A stretch of 64,000 bases of DNA from Acidobacteriota bacterium (GCA_016703965.1 JADJBB010000025.1:372001-436000); one strand, 5' to 3'. Positions 25,779 through 35,249 are shown, counted from the first letter of the stretch. Made by a program: numbers and translations. The notes: a model not told the origin generated them from the letters alone.

Positions 25779-27143
25779 TTAGAGCGATTCCGCGATAGCT
25801 TCCTCGAAAATCTCGATTGCGACATCGACGTTCTCCTTCGCCAGGATGAGCGGCGGTGACCAGCGGATCGAGTTGGCTCCGCAGCCGAGGATGATCAGGC
25901 CTTTGTTAAAGCAGGCCATTTCGATGCGGTCGCGGAGTTCCGGGTCGGGTTCGCCAACCGAGCCGTCAGTTGAAGGCTTCACGAATTCGACGCCGAGCAT
26001 CATTCCGAGACCCCGCACATCGCCGATGACATCGTATTTTTCCTTGAGTTTATTGAGTCCGGATTCCAGATACGCCCCGACCTCGCGGCTGTTATCGACA
26101 AGGCCGCCCTGGAGAAGCTCGATGGTCTTAAGTGCCGCCGTAAGTGCAACCGGGTTGCCGCCGAAGGTCGAGGCATGAGCACCTTTGTGCCAATCCATGA
26201 TGTCGGCACGGGCGGTACAGGCTCCGATCGGCATTCCTGAACCGAGGCCCTTTGCCATGCAGACGATGTCGGCCTTGACGCCTTCGTGATGATCAAGTGC
26301 GAACATTTTGCCCGTACGGCCCATTCCTGACTGGACTTCATCGACGATCAGCATGATCCCGTGCTGGTCGCAGAGACGGCGGATCTCTTTGACAACCTCG
26401 GTCGGAGCGGGAACGTAACCGCCTTCGCCCTGAACGACCTCAAGGATAATTCCCGCCACTTCTTCAGGCGGCGTGGTCGTGTTAAAGAGGGTCTTTTCGA
26501 TCCAGTCGGTCGTGCCCATACAGCAGGCACCGTCATCGCATTTACCCTTATTAAATGGGCATCGGAAGCAGTTCGGGTAGGGAACATGAACTACGTCCAG
26601 CACCTGCCGGGCAAAGCCGAGACGCTGTGCCTTTTTCGAAGAGGTAAGAGCCAGAGCTCCGAGCGTTCTGCCGTGGAACGAGCCAAAGAACGAGATGAAT
26701 TTCTGCCGCTTTGTGTGATACATCGCGAGCTTGAGAGCAGTCTCGATCGCTTCGGCACCGCTGTTTGCAAAGTGAGTTTTCGTCGGGCCATCGATCGGTA
26801 CGATCTCGTTCAGCTTTTTGCCTAGCTGCGGCATGTGGCGGTAGTAAAAATCGGTACCGCAAAGGTGGATCAGCTCGCTCACCTGCTGCTGGATGGCCGC
26901 GACGACCTCCGGATGGCAGTGCCCGGTCGAACAGACGGCCACGCCGGCGTTGCAGTCGAGAAAGACATTGTCGTCGGGATCGGTGATCCAAACGCCTTTG
27001 GCGTGATCCGCTACTAATTTGTAATCCGGCCGAGGATAGCTGGGCGTCACATATTGGTGATCGGCGTTAATGATCTCCTGTGATTTTGGGCCGGGAAGCG
27101 CGGTTTTGATTGACGGACGCTGAAGTTCGGTCGATGGTGTCAT
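25779..27143 (-). CDS. class III PLP-dependent aminotransferase (ornithine/4-aminobutyrate type)
   Basis: A 454-aa enzyme with AGGAGAA ahead of the ATG. Family features are FLDCNAGVAVCSTGHCHPEVV, the PLP phosphate region FANSGAEAIETALKLA, FFGSFHGRTLGAL, VDEVQSGMGRTG, the PLP lysine in VCMAKGLGSG and the STFGGNPV segment. A Cys-rich insert (NCFRCPFNKGKCDDGACC) is shared with archaeal and deep-branching members, some of which are amino-acid racemases rather than transaminases. Substrate (ornithine, GABA, lysine or a racemase substrate) is therefore open. No argB or gabD lies beside it. It stands alone with its own terminator. Confidence 0.88.
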   Translation of the reverse strand: MTPSTELQRPSIKTALPGPKSQEIINADHQYVTPSYPRPDYKLVADHAKGVWITDPDDNVFLDCNAGVAVCSTGHCHPEVVAAIQQQVSELIHLCGTDFYYRHMPQLGKKLNEIVPIDGPTKTHFANSGAEAIETALKLAMYHTKRQKFISFFGSFHGRTLGALALTSSKKAQRLGFARQVLDVVHVPYPNCFRCPFNKGKCDDGACCMGTTDWIEKTLFNTTTPPEEVAGIILEVVQGEGGYVPAPTEVVKEIRRLCDQHGIMLIVDEVQSGMGRTGKMFALDHHEGVKADIVCMAKGLGSGMPIGACTARADIMDWHKGAHASTFGGNPVALTAALKTIELLQGGLVDNSREVGAYLESGLNKLKEKYDVIGDVRGLGMMLGVEFVKPSTDGSVGEPDPELRDRIEMACFNKGLIILGCGANSIRWSPPLILAKENVDVAIEIFEEAIAESL

Positions 27144-27198
27144 GATATTTCTCCTGTTTGGTTAAACCCAGGATTATCTGGGTGTTGTGCTGAGTGTT

Positions 27199-27230
27199 TA
27201 GCCCTTCGCATACACGCGGGCTTTTACATG
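27199..27230. repeat. single REP-like arm
   Basis: TAGCCCTTCGCATACACGCG followed by GGCTTTTACA resembles one arm of the AGCCCGC...AAGGGC family. It lies in the gap between the divergent aminotransferase and DUF255 genes, where no promoter could be assigned with confidence. Confidence 0.5.
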
Positions 27231-27382
27231 GCGGAGAAACGGAATTAGTCGCCGGCGAAGAGATTCGCACGCTGTTTCATTGGTCGAAGTTTAGATATGC
27301 AGCGAGGTGTCATAACTTGAAGTGCCACCAATATATCAGAATGTCGTTCGTGTTTCAAAAATTGGAGCCCGCGTGAAACAAT

Positions 27383-29404
27383 ATGTTCATGGAAACCGAG
27401 AAAAAGTTCACCAACAGCCTAATAAACGAGACCAGCCCGTACCTGCTGCAGCACGCTCACAACCCGGTTGATTGGTATCCGTGGGGCGAAACCGCGTTCC
27501 ATCTGGCAAAGGCGGAGGATAAGCCTGTGCTCGTAAGCATTGGCTATTCGGCGTGCCATTGGTGTCACGTAATGGAGCACGAGTCGTTCGAGGACGAGAA
27601 AACGGCGGCGATCATGAACGATCATTTCGTCAACATCAAGGTTGATATGGAAGAGCGTCCGGACGTTGATCAAATCTATATGAACTTCGTTCAACTCACG
27701 ACCGGACGCGGCGGGTGGCCGATGAATGTGTTTCTTACTCCTGATAAACGGCCCTTTTTTGGCGGAACATACTTTCCGCCGACACCTCGGTACGGCATGG
27801 CTTCGTGGCCGCAAATATTGGCCAGCATCGCAGAAGCTTACCGCGAACGCCGAGATGAACTCGAAAAGTCGGCAAGCGAGATCGTCAACGAACTCAAGCG
27901 GTTGAGTATGGTCGAACCGGCGACCGGCGGCCTGTCGCCTGAGATCCTGGACCAAGCTTTCTCAAGCTTTTCGAGGACTTTCGACACCGTCAACGGCGGA
28001 TTCGGCGGTGCTCCAAAGTTTCCACCCGCCATGTCGCTCGAGTTTTTGCTCAGATACCACAAAAGAACCGGCGAAGATAAGGCACTGGCGATCGTTGAAC
28101 ACACGCTCAATAAAATGGCGAACGGCGGGATCTACGATCAATTAGGCGGGGGTTTTCATCGTTATACGGTCGATGCGATCTGGCTCGTACCGCATTTTGA
28201 AAAGATGCTGTACGACAATGCCCAACTAATTCGAGTTTATTTGCATGCTTTTCAGGTCACGGGTAATGACTTCTACAAACGGATCGCTATCGAAACACTA
28301 GAATACGGAAAACGCGAAATGCTTGATGCATCCGGCGGTTTCTACTCAACGCAGGATGCCGATAGCGAGGGCGAGGAAGGGAAGTTCTTTGTCTGGACGC
28401 CGGAGGAGATCGTTGAGGTTCTCGGTGAGAAGAAGGCCGCACAATTTTGTGATTATTATGACGTGACACCCGGTGGCAATTTTGAGGGGCACAGTATTTT
28501 AAACGTAAAGAACCCGGCCGCTCAAGATCCTTGCGTTTTTGCTGAGGCACGGGCCGATCTGTTCCACCACCGGGAAAAGCGGATCAAACCGCACCGTGAT
28601 GAAAAAGTGCTGACAGCCTGGAACGGCTTGATGCTTTCGGCCTTTGCAGAAGCCGCAGCTGTGCTCGCTGATGATGAGTATTTGGAGATCGCAAAGCGTA
28701 ATGCAGTATTTCTTACAACCGAGATGCAATCAGACGGCCGCCTTCTGCGAACATGGAAATGCGGAGCAGCGAAACTAAATGGCTACCTAGAAGACTATGC
28801 GAACGTAGCTGACGGTCTAATAGCTCTTTTTCAGGTTTGCGGTGAAGATATCTACTTGAAAGAGTCTAAAAGGCTCGCGGATATTATGATCACCGAGTTT
28901 TGGGACGATGAGAGCGGCGGTTTCTTCTTTACATCGAACGATCATGAGGAATTGATCGTCAGAAACAAGGATTTCTATGACAACGCAACGCCGTCAGGGA
29001 ATTCGGTCGCGGCTGATATCCTATTAAGACTTGCAAAACTAACCGGGGACGAACGGTATGAAAGATTCGGCGTTGCTGTTCTGCGTGTAGCGGCATCACA
29101 ACTGAAACGTCACCCTCAGGGATTTGGTCGAACTCTGTCCGCGTTGGAGTTTCATCTATCGGAAACTAGGGAGATCGTGGTTATCGGAGAACGCGAGGAT
29201 CCGATTGTTCGCGAGATCCAGAAACGGTACCTACCTGACGCGGTAATTGTTCTGGCGGATGAAAATGGTGATACAACGGTCGCAAACCACTTGTTAGAGG
29301 GCAGATATAAGGTTGCCGGACAACCGACCGTTTATGTTTGTAAGGGTTTTGTATGCAAGCAGCCGGTTAACTCGATCGCAGATCTAGCGAAGTTGCTGGG
29401 CTGA
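27383..29404 (+). CDS. DUF255 thioredoxin-fold/six-hairpin protein (YyaL/SPATA20 family)
   Basis: A 673-aa protein. The N-terminal thioredoxin-like DUF255 domain (about 10-170) opens with NSLINETSPYLLQHAHNPVDW and has a CxxC in SACHWCHVME (Cys58, Cys61), VDMEERPDVD and GGWPMNVFLTPD. The rest is an alpha/alpha-barrel (GGIYDQLGGGFHRY, PHFEKMLYDNAQL, DEKVLTAWNGLMLSAF), like N-acylglucosamine epimerases. The family is widespread from bacteria to man with no settled biochemical role. Length is typical and the gene looks intact. It ends in a strong shared terminator. Confidence 0.93.
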   Translation: MFMETEKKFTNSLINETSPYLLQHAHNPVDWYPWGETAFHLAKAEDKPVLVSIGYSACHWCHVMEHESFEDEKTAAIMNDHFVNIKVDMEERPDVDQIYMNFVQLTTGRGGWPMNVFLTPDKRPFFGGTYFPPTPRYGMASWPQILASIAEAYRERRDELEKSASEIVNELKRLSMVEPATGGLSPEILDQAFSSFSRTFDTVNGGFGGAPKFPPAMSLEFLLRYHKRTGEDKALAIVEHTLNKMANGGIYDQLGGGFHRYTVDAIWLVPHFEKMLYDNAQLIRVYLHAFQVTGNDFYKRIAIETLEYGKREMLDASGGFYSTQDADSEGEEGKFFVWTPEEIVEVLGEKKAAQFCDYYDVTPGGNFEGHSILNVKNPAAQDPCVFAEARADLFHHREKRIKPHRDEKVLTAWNGLMLSAFAEAAAVLADDEYLEIAKRNAVFLTTEMQSDGRLLRTWKCGAAKLNGYLEDYANVADGLIALFQVCGEDIYLKESKRLADIMITEFWDDESGGFFFTSNDHEELIVRNKDFYDNATPSGNSVAADILLRLAKLTGDERYERFGVAVLRVAASQLKRHPQGFGRTLSALEFHLSETREIVVIGEREDPIVREIQKRYLPDAVIVLADENGDTTVANHLLEGRYKVAGQPTVYVCKGFVCKQPVNSIADLAKLLG

Positions 29405-29426
29405 CGAAAAAAGATAGGTGAAAATG

Positions 29427-29462
29427 AAAAAGCCCGGGAGTCAAGAACTCTCGGGCTTTTTC
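29427..29462. terminator. bidirectional terminator
   Basis: AAAAAGCCCGGGAGT faces ACTCTCGGGCTTTTT around a short CAAGA loop between the convergent DUF255 and AAN-lipoprotein genes. It has a U-run in both directions. Confidence 0.9.
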
Positions 29463-29480
29463 AGTAAATAAAAAACTGAA

Positions 29481-29795
29481 CTATGGTTTCTTAGCGGCGT
29501 TAGCGTTTGCATTTGCAGCAGGTGCGTTAGCAGCAGGTGCGTTTGCGGCCGGCTTCATTGCATTCGAAGCAGCATTAGCAGCATTCGAAGCAGCGTTTGC
29601 TGCGGTGTTAGCAGCGGTTGAAACTGCGTTAGCAGCGTTTGCCATTGCATTAGCGGCGTTTGCCATTGCGTTAGCGGCGGTGTTAGCAGCGTTAGCCGCC
29701 TTATTTGCTGCGGTATTGGTATTTGCAGCCTCACCGCAAGCCATTCCCAAAGCACCCATAACAAGAACTGCTGAAAGTGCGATTACTTTTTTCAT
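29481..29795 (-). CDS. small alanine/asparagine-repeat lipoprotein (paralogue 1)
   Basis: A 104-aa protein with a lipoprotein signal peptide: the hydrophobic ALSAVLVMGALGMAC ends in a lipobox with Cys20. Almost all of the mature part is built from AAN-like triplets (AANAANTAANAMANAANAM) ending in NANAAKKP. No globular domain is visible. A related gene lies 280 bp upstream, with the same lipobox (LGMACGEAA) and the same AANAPAAN/KKP tail. It could form a flexible outer-membrane tether or a cell-wall-associated spacer, as Lpp does, but no heptad pattern or family match supports a firm role. Confidence 0.7.
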   Translation of the reverse strand: MKKVIALSAVLVMGALGMACGEAANTNTAANKAANAANTAANAMANAANAMANAANAVSTAANTAANAASNAANAASNAMKPAANAPAANAPAANANANAAKKP

Positions 29796-30015
29796 AACTA
29801 AAAGATTCTCCTGTCTTCTTCAAAGATTAGATCTAATTTTATTTTATCGAAGACCGTGTACAACACAGTCCTTGTCCCAAGTCTTTCTTAATTTTTCAGG
29901 AACATTGCACAATATAGTTTCCCTTGGCGATTAAGTCAACCCCAAAACAACCAAATTATGCAATTTTTTGAACAAAAAACGTTAGATCTCGAACTCCAAC
30001 ATCATACCAAAACAA

Positions 30016-30047
30016 GAAAGCACCCCGCAAATGAGCAGAGTGCTTTC
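30016..30047 (-). terminator. hairpin after the second AAN lipoprotein
   Basis: GAAAGCAC at 30016-30023 pairs with GTGCTTTC at 30040-30047 across a 16-nt loop, 28 bp after the stop on the minus strand. The following T/A stretch is short, so this is moderate evidence. Confidence 0.55.
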
Positions 30048-30075
30048 TCGATCAACAACAGTATTCGGTTAAAAA

Positions 30076-30363
30076 CTATGGCTTCTTCGTTGCGTTAGCA
30101 GCCGGTGCGTTAGCAGCCGGAGCGTTGCCAGCAGGCTTCATTGCTGAGTTAGCAGCAGGAGCGTTAGCAGCCGGCTTATTTGCGTTCGTTGCATTAGCAG
30201 CAGGAACGTTAGCAGCCGGAGTAGCTACCGGTGCAGGCGTGCTTGCGGGGGTAGCAGCTGGCTTGTTTGCGTTGTTTGCCGGAGCGTTGGTTGCAGCTTC
30301 GCCGCAAGCCATACCAAGTGCGCTCAATCCAAGAACTGTTGAAAGTACAATTACCTTTGTCAT
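30076..30363 (-). CDS. small alanine/asparagine/proline-repeat lipoprotein (paralogue 2)
   Basis: A 95-aa lipoprotein with a signal peptide and lipobox (LGLSALGMACGEAA), like its neighbour at 29481. The mature part is low complexity (NKPAATPASTPAPVATPAAN, then AANAPAAN units) and ends in ATKKP. Compared with the neighbour it has more Pro and Thr, and the AAN unit is less regular, so the pair has diverged mainly in the repeat. The terminal Lys-Lys-Pro is shared. It has its own terminator and upstream gap, so each gene is probably transcribed separately. Confidence 0.7.
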   Translation of the reverse strand: MTKVIVLSTVLGLSALGMACGEAATNAPANNANKPAATPASTPAPVATPAANVPAANATNANKPAANAPAANSAMKPAGNAPAANAPAANATKKP

Positions 30364-30700
30364 TTTATTTAAGACTCCTATCTATACTCAAAGAATAAAC
30401 TACCTGTTGCCAGGCACCGGCCGATCGTGACACAGCCGTTTTTGCTTTGAGCTCTTTCTTTCTCAAAGCAAACGATAATATAGAAATCGAAAGCAGTTTA
30501 GTCAACCTAAAAATGAGAAAAAATGCTCTTTTTTGTGATTATTTTTTACTTTTTTTTCAAGTATGCGCGAATTCGATCCAGAATGCCTATTTTTACTGGT
30601 CTAGAATAATTTCTTGACTTAAATAATCACGAAAAGTTATTCTCAATGTGTGGCGTTAGTACGCCGCTTCAAGCCCGTTCTCCCGCTCTTTCGTATAAAA
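30364..30700. other. AT-rich intergenic region
   Basis: It separates the divergent AAN-lipoprotein and GGDEF genes. It contains runs of T and A around 30530-30560 and a TTGACT near 30614, but no -10 box at a good distance. I see no gene, repeat or RNA structure that I can support. Confidence 0.5.
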
Positions 30701-31966
30701 ATGTCGAGTCAAAATATTAGTTCAGTCGGGCTTCTCCACGCTCGTACAACGACGATGTATCCGGTGATAACGATCCTGGTTTCGTTGCTGACGATCGTTG
30801 CCGCCTATATCTTGTCTATTTCGGAGCTTGAAGCAGACCGAAAGATACAAGGATTTTGCGGGATCATCGCAGTCTATCTTTGTGTCTATGTAGTTCTTTA
30901 TTTTCACCAAAAGAGACTCAAGCAGGGCACAAACGCCCGACGTCCTATGCTTGAGGCAGATGTTGAACGGAGCCTTGAGGAGCTTGACGAGGTCAGCAGT
31001 TACTTCACCGGTTCGCTTAGATCCGATGATGCTTTCAGACTCGTTGCAAGCCGCGTACGTGATCTGTTGCCATATCAAACGATCGTGTTGTTTTTACTAA
31101 CTGAATCGCGTTCTCAACTCGTATCTGTACATGCTGAGGGGGTTCGGGCGGAAGTTCATAAAGGACAACTTCTGAATTTTGATGACGGCCTTGCGGGACA
31201 GGCGTACAAAACTCACCAAGTCGAGGTCGATGGTTATCTGATGCTGGATTCGAATCAGGAATACGGGAGTTCGGTTGCGATTCCGCTTATGAATGCTGGT
31301 AATGTTTTCGGGGTGATACAGCTCTTCTTCGGCGATGATTACGATCCGGCTGTTAACGAAACATCGGTCTTTGAGGCGGTTGGCACACGCGTAGCACCGC
31401 TGATGCTCGGGTCGATCTCGTATGAACGCTCGCAGGCGAACGCCCTGACGGACGTTACTACCGACCTCCCCAATGAGCGGGCATTCTATCTTGTTCTCGA
31501 AAATCAGGTCGCGGAATCGCAGCGAAGGCGTGACGATCGGCCGCTGACGGTTCTTGCTATCGACATTGAGAATTTTGACGAGGTGAATCGTACCTTCGGC
31601 CACGTTGCGGGAGACACGGTGCTTAACTTCGTTGCCAGAGTTATCAAAGATAACGTCAGGCAAATGGATTTTGTGGCGCGTGCTTTGAATGATGAATTTC
31701 TTGTTATCCTGCCGACTGCGGATAAGGGGATATCGCAAGAGGTCATGCAGCGAATACAAGCTGGCTTTTCCGGGCGTAAGCTCGCGATCAACGAGGCGCA
31801 GGCAGTCGAGATCGAACTAAATATCGGCTGGGCAGTATTCGGCATTGACGGTGAAACGCCCGGCCAACTGCTGAGCCTCGCTCAGTTAAGGAAAGAGCAG
31901 ATGAAATTTACCGGGCCGAGCAACCTCCTCTTTTTCCCGAACGAACCGCGAGAATCGGCTCACTAA
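30701..31966 (+). CDS. membrane GAF-GGDEF protein with degenerate GGDEF site
   Basis: A protein of about 421 aa from the ATG at 30701; a GTG at 30650 would add 17 residues. Two membrane helices (about 20-40 and 48-68) precede a GAF domain (about 100-240, DGLAGQAYKTHQVEV, SVAIPLMNAGNVFGVIQLFF) and a diguanylate-cyclase-like domain (about 255-415, TDLPNERAFYLVLE, LAIDIENFDEVNRTFGHVAGD). The signature is LNDEF rather than GGDEF, losing both glycines of the active-site loop. It is probably a c-di-GMP or GTP-binding effector/regulator, not an active cyclase. Confidence 0.85.
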   Translation: MSSQNISSVGLLHARTTTMYPVITILVSLLTIVAAYILSISELEADRKIQGFCGIIAVYLCVYVVLYFHQKRLKQGTNARRPMLEADVERSLEELDEVSSYFTGSLRSDDAFRLVASRVRDLLPYQTIVLFLLTESRSQLVSVHAEGVRAEVHKGQLLNFDDGLAGQAYKTHQVEVDGYLMLDSNQEYGSSVAIPLMNAGNVFGVIQLFFGDDYDPAVNETSVFEAVGTRVAPLMLGSISYERSQANALTDVTTDLPNERAFYLVLENQVAESQRRRDDRPLTVLAIDIENFDEVNRTFGHVAGDTVLNFVARVIKDNVRQMDFVARALNDEFLVILPTADKGISQEVMQRIQAGFSGRKLAINEAQAVEIELNIGWAVFGIDGETPGQLLSLAQLRKEQMKFTGPSNLLFFPNEPRESAH

Positions 31967-32017
31967 GGAACGGTGAAATTGCTTTGCATTTAGGTCTTTG
32001 CCTTGTATATTTGGTCA

Positions 32018-33421
32018 ATGGCAAAGATCTCTTTTTATGGCGGCGTCGGTACCGTAACCGGTTCAAAATATCTCCTCGAACACAACAACCAAAAAATCCT
32101 GATCGACTGTGGCCTATTTCAGGGCCACAAAGAGCTGCGCGAGCGAAACTGGCAAGATCCGCCTTTTGATGCGCGCGAGATCGATGCGGTCATCATTACT
32201 CACGCGCATATCGATCACACGGGCTGGCTGCCAAGGCTGGTGAAACTTGGCTTTAGGGGCGAGGTGACAACGTCTCGGGCGACCGGCGATCTGCTGAAAA
32301 TACTGCTCCCGGATTCCGCACGCTTACAGGAAGAGGAAGCTGATTACCGCAATCGCCACGCCCTGACCAGCCACACGCCGGCACTACCTTTGTATGATGA
32401 GGACGATGCGAGGGCGACGCTCCAAAAGATCAGACCCGTGCCGAATGACGGCCAGCCGTACGAGATCTGTCCCGGGATCAAAGCAAGTTTTATGGTGGCG
32501 GGCCACATTATGGGAGCTAGCCTCGTTCTCGTTGAACTTGAGAACGCCCGGCCTGACGGCAGCTCGATCAGATTTCTTTTCTCCGGCGATCTGGGGCACT
32601 ATGACCAGCCGATAGTGAAGGATCCTGCTCCGCCGCCTGATTGTGACTATTTAATGTGCGAATCAACCTATGGCGATCGTTTGCATGGCGAGATAGATTC
32701 GGAAACACAGATGGCCAGAATCATCAACGAGGCAGCCAGACGCGGCGGGGCGATCCTGATACCGGCCTTCGCTGTTGGGCGGACGCAGGAAGTCCTCTAC
32801 ATGATCCGGGAATTGGAAGAGCAGAAACGGATCCCGGTCCTGCCAGTCATCGTCGATTCGCCGATGGCGGCCCAGGCAACGCAGGTATACAACCGCTGGC
32901 ACGAGGAACACGACCGCGAATATGCCTCGATTCTTGCCCATAAACGCCATCCGCTTCGAACCGGCTCGATGAGTACGGCGTCGAGCCGCGACGAATCGAA
33001 AAAGCTTAACCAATTGCAGGGAGCCAGGATCATCATCTCGGCCTCAGGTATGCTGACCGGCGGCCGAGTGCTGCATCATGCCATGCGAGTGCTGCAAGAC
33101 GAAAACGCCACGATTGTCTTTGTCGGGTATCAGGCATCTGGAACGACCGGTCGACGAGTTCAGGAAGGTGAACGCGAAGTTAAAATCATGAAACACTGGA
33201 TACCGGTGCGATGCCATGTTGAAAAGGTCGAAGGTTTTTCGGCGCATGCTGATTGGAAAGCCGTGCTGCAATGGCTCAGCGGCCTTCGCAGCGAACCGAA
33301 AATGGTATTCACGACCCATGGGGAACCCGAGGCAGCCGAGGCAATGGCAGGCCATATTCGCGAGCGTTTTGCCTGGAATGTAATCGTGCCTCAGTACGGC
33401 GACGTTGTCGAACTGGTCTGA
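32018..33421 (+). CDS. beta-CASP metallo-beta-lactamase-fold RNA-processing-like hydrolase
   Basis: A protein of 467 aa from the ATG at 32018; a TTG at 32003 adds 5 residues and is less likely. The MBL motif THAHIDHTG gives His62, His64, Asp66 and His67, with GHIMGAS, FSGDLG and the beta-CASP motifs CESTYGDR, AFAVGRTQEVL and ASGMLTGGR, plus a final GFSAHAD. This is the YsaD/CPSF73-like family, predicted to be endo/exoribonucleases. Its stop overlaps the start of the AraC-type gene (TGATG), so the two are translationally coupled; no functional link between them is known. Confidence 0.92.
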   Translation: MAKISFYGGVGTVTGSKYLLEHNNQKILIDCGLFQGHKELRERNWQDPPFDAREIDAVIITHAHIDHTGWLPRLVKLGFRGEVTTSRATGDLLKILLPDSARLQEEEADYRNRHALTSHTPALPLYDEDDARATLQKIRPVPNDGQPYEICPGIKASFMVAGHIMGASLVLVELENARPDGSSIRFLFSGDLGHYDQPIVKDPAPPPDCDYLMCESTYGDRLHGEIDSETQMARIINEAARRGGAILIPAFAVGRTQEVLYMIRELEEQKRIPVLPVIVDSPMAAQATQVYNRWHEEHDREYASILAHKRHPLRTGSMSTASSRDESKKLNQLQGARIIISASGMLTGGRVLHHAMRVLQDENATIVFVGYQASGTTGRRVQEGEREVKIMKHWIPVRCHVEKVEGFSAHADWKAVLQWLSGLRSEPKMVFTTHGEPEAAEAMAGHIRERFAWNVIVPQYGDVVELV

Positions 33422-34236
33422 TGAAATACGTCGAAACACCGCCGTCACTGCGTTTGGCCGACCTGGTCAAGTGCTTCTGGTCGCTCGAATATTCTCCTTC
33501 GGGAGCAGGGGAACCGGAGCCGGTCGTGCCGGATGGCTGTATTGAGATCATCTTTAATCTGGCAGACAGGTTTAGGCGTTACCATGCAAGCGGACTGGTG
33601 GAAACGCAGGCGGCGAGCCTGATTGCCGGGCAGATGCACCGGAGCATTTTGATCGGCCCAACGGGAAACGTCCATTTGTTTGGTATCCGTTTTAAACCGG
33701 CGGGTGCGTTTCCGTTCTTTAGATTTGGGATGAGCGATCTGGTGGATCGGGTCGAGTCGTTAAGAGCGGTTTGGGGCGGCGATATTTCCCGGATCGAGGA
33801 TCAGTTGGCAAGTGCGAATAGTTTTCAGGAACGCGTCGTGATCGCCGAATCGCTTCTGGTTGAACGGCTTAGCGATAAACAGACTTTCGATCCTTGGCTC
33901 AGCAATGCCGTTGAGTTGATCTCAAATTGCTGCGGCAAATCACCGATCTCGAAAATCGCCCGGGATGTCGGTATCAGCGAACGCGGGCTGGAGCGGCGAT
34001 TCCGCCAGTCGGTCGGGCTGACGCCGAAGATGTTCTCGCGGATCGTGCGTTTCCAACGTGTGCTGAAAGCGATCGAGCATTCGAAAAACCCTGCAATTAT
34101 CGACACCGCGTTAGAATTTGGATACTACGACCAATCGCATCTTATCCACGATTTTCGCCAGTTTTCCGATACGACGCCCGCGGCATTTCTCGAGCGGGCT
34201 CGAGGAATAACGGACGTATTCGTGAGCGGGGATTAG
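33421..34236 (+). CDS. AraC-family transcriptional regulator
   Basis: A 271-aa regulator starting at the ATG that overlaps the upstream stop; longer readings would run through the MBL gene. The N-terminal ligand-like part (about 1-150: VVPDGCIEIIFNL, IGPTGNVHLFGIRFKPAGA) is of the DUF6597 type. The C-terminal double HTH (about 180-265) shows ISKIARDVGISERGLERRFRQ, VGLTPKMFSRIVRFQ, IIDTALEFGYYDQSHLIHDF and TTPAAF. The inducer and targets are unknown. Confidence 0.92.
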   Translation: MKYVETPPSLRLADLVKCFWSLEYSPSGAGEPEPVVPDGCIEIIFNLADRFRRYHASGLVETQAASLIAGQMHRSILIGPTGNVHLFGIRFKPAGAFPFFRFGMSDLVDRVESLRAVWGGDISRIEDQLASANSFQERVVIAESLLVERLSDKQTFDPWLSNAVELISNCCGKSPISKIARDVGISERGLERRFRQSVGLTPKMFSRIVRFQRVLKAIEHSKNPAIIDTALEFGYYDQSHLIHDFRQFSDTTPAAFLERARGITDVFVSGD

Positions 34237-34331
34237 GTTGTCGGATTTTTCCAATACGTTTGGTTCTGCTTTGGATACCGTGAATAGTTGAGGAACTAAC
34301 CACGACGGTATTTTAAGGAAAAAGGGAACTT

Positions 34332-34811
34332 ATGAGAAAGAGCACAGCTATTCTACTGGCAATTTTTGCGTTCGGAACTTTTGTTCATTCACAGGAGAAG
34401 CCGACGATAAGGGCTCTCGCGTTCATTTCGGGCTGTTGGGAGATCAACGATCCGGCACGTAAACGGCTAGTCACAGAACAGTGGATGTCGCCGGTCGGCA
34501 ACGCAATGATGGGGATGTCGCGAACCGTTCGGAACGATAGAATGGGGGCTTTCGAGTACCTCAGGATCGTTGAGGACGAGAGCGGGATCAACTACATTTC
34601 GAAGCCCTCGCAAAATAAAGAAGAGACCGCTTTCAAGCTTGTCAAGTGGGCGGCGAACGAGGCGACTTTTGAGAATCCCGCCCACGATTTTCCCCAGCGG
34701 ATCATTTACAAGCTCGCAGGCCCCGATAGACTGGCTGCGAGGATCGAGGGAACGATGAACGGCAAGGCCGGAGCGGTGGATTTTCCCATGACGCGTGCGA
34801 AGTGCGGTTAG
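34332..34811 (+). CDS. DUF6265-family secreted protein
   Basis: A 159-aa exported protein with a signal peptide (STAILLAIFAFGTFVHSQ). The mature domain matches the DUF6265 beta-barrel-like pattern: LAFISGCWEIND, TEQWMSPVGNAMMGMSRTV, FEYLRIVEDESGINYISKPS, FENPAHDFPQRIIYKL and an end containing FPMTRAKC. The function is unknown; lipocalin-like ligand binding has been suggested for such folds. It lies 96 bp after the AraC gene and may be cotranscribed. Confidence 0.85.
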   Translation: MRKSTAILLAIFAFGTFVHSQEKPTIRALAFISGCWEINDPARKRLVTEQWMSPVGNAMMGMSRTVRNDRMGAFEYLRIVEDESGINYISKPSQNKEETAFKLVKWAANEATFENPAHDFPQRIIYKLAGPDRLAARIEGTMNGKAGAVDFPMTRAKCG

Positions 34812-35113
34812 GTCGAAGGGATCTGGCGTTTGTCGGCTATGTTTCCAAGAGATTGGTAGAGTTATTTTGCAGATAGGTCAAAGGTGTATTCGACCGAGTT
34901 TCGCCGGTTTTTTTGGCTGGATCGAGCGAGTTCCGGCTCTGACTGTGGCAACGTCTGTGACATCCGGGGCTTTTATGGCATTCGATCTGCTAATTGCGAC
35001 GGCGCCAGAATACGCTTTTTGCCGATTCCTTGACTTCATTTTCGATGACAGCTGTCGAACAGCGTCATCAACTTCCGCGACCCATGACAGGGGCGGGAGG
35101 TTTGCAAGTGACC

Positions 35114-35233
35114 GCATTTGCAAAAGCCCGAACGTTAGCAAGGATCTCCGTGGTACAAGCCCGCGCATAAGCCAGGGCGATTCACTCAACGTTGAGTGAA
35201 TCGCCCTTGCCTACGCGGGGGCTTTCGCATCGT
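35114..35233. repeat. REP-like cluster of three arms
   Basis: The gap 34812-35249 between convergent genes has no supportable gene. From 35114 it holds TTTGCAAAAGCCCGAACGTT, then AGCCCGCGCATAAGCCAGGG facing CCCTTGCCTACGCGGGGGCT around the palindrome TTCACTCAACGTTGAGTGAA. The arms belong to the AGCCCGC...AAGGGC family and would form a long hairpin acting on both convergent transcripts. Confidence 0.65.
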
Positions 35234-35249
35234 TGGGTCCCACGTTTTA

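Noticed and set aside
34878..35189. A 103-aa minus-strand frame in the gap 34812-35249
   Set aside because: It is Lys/Arg-rich without a family pattern and runs into a REP arm; no start or ribosome site supports it.
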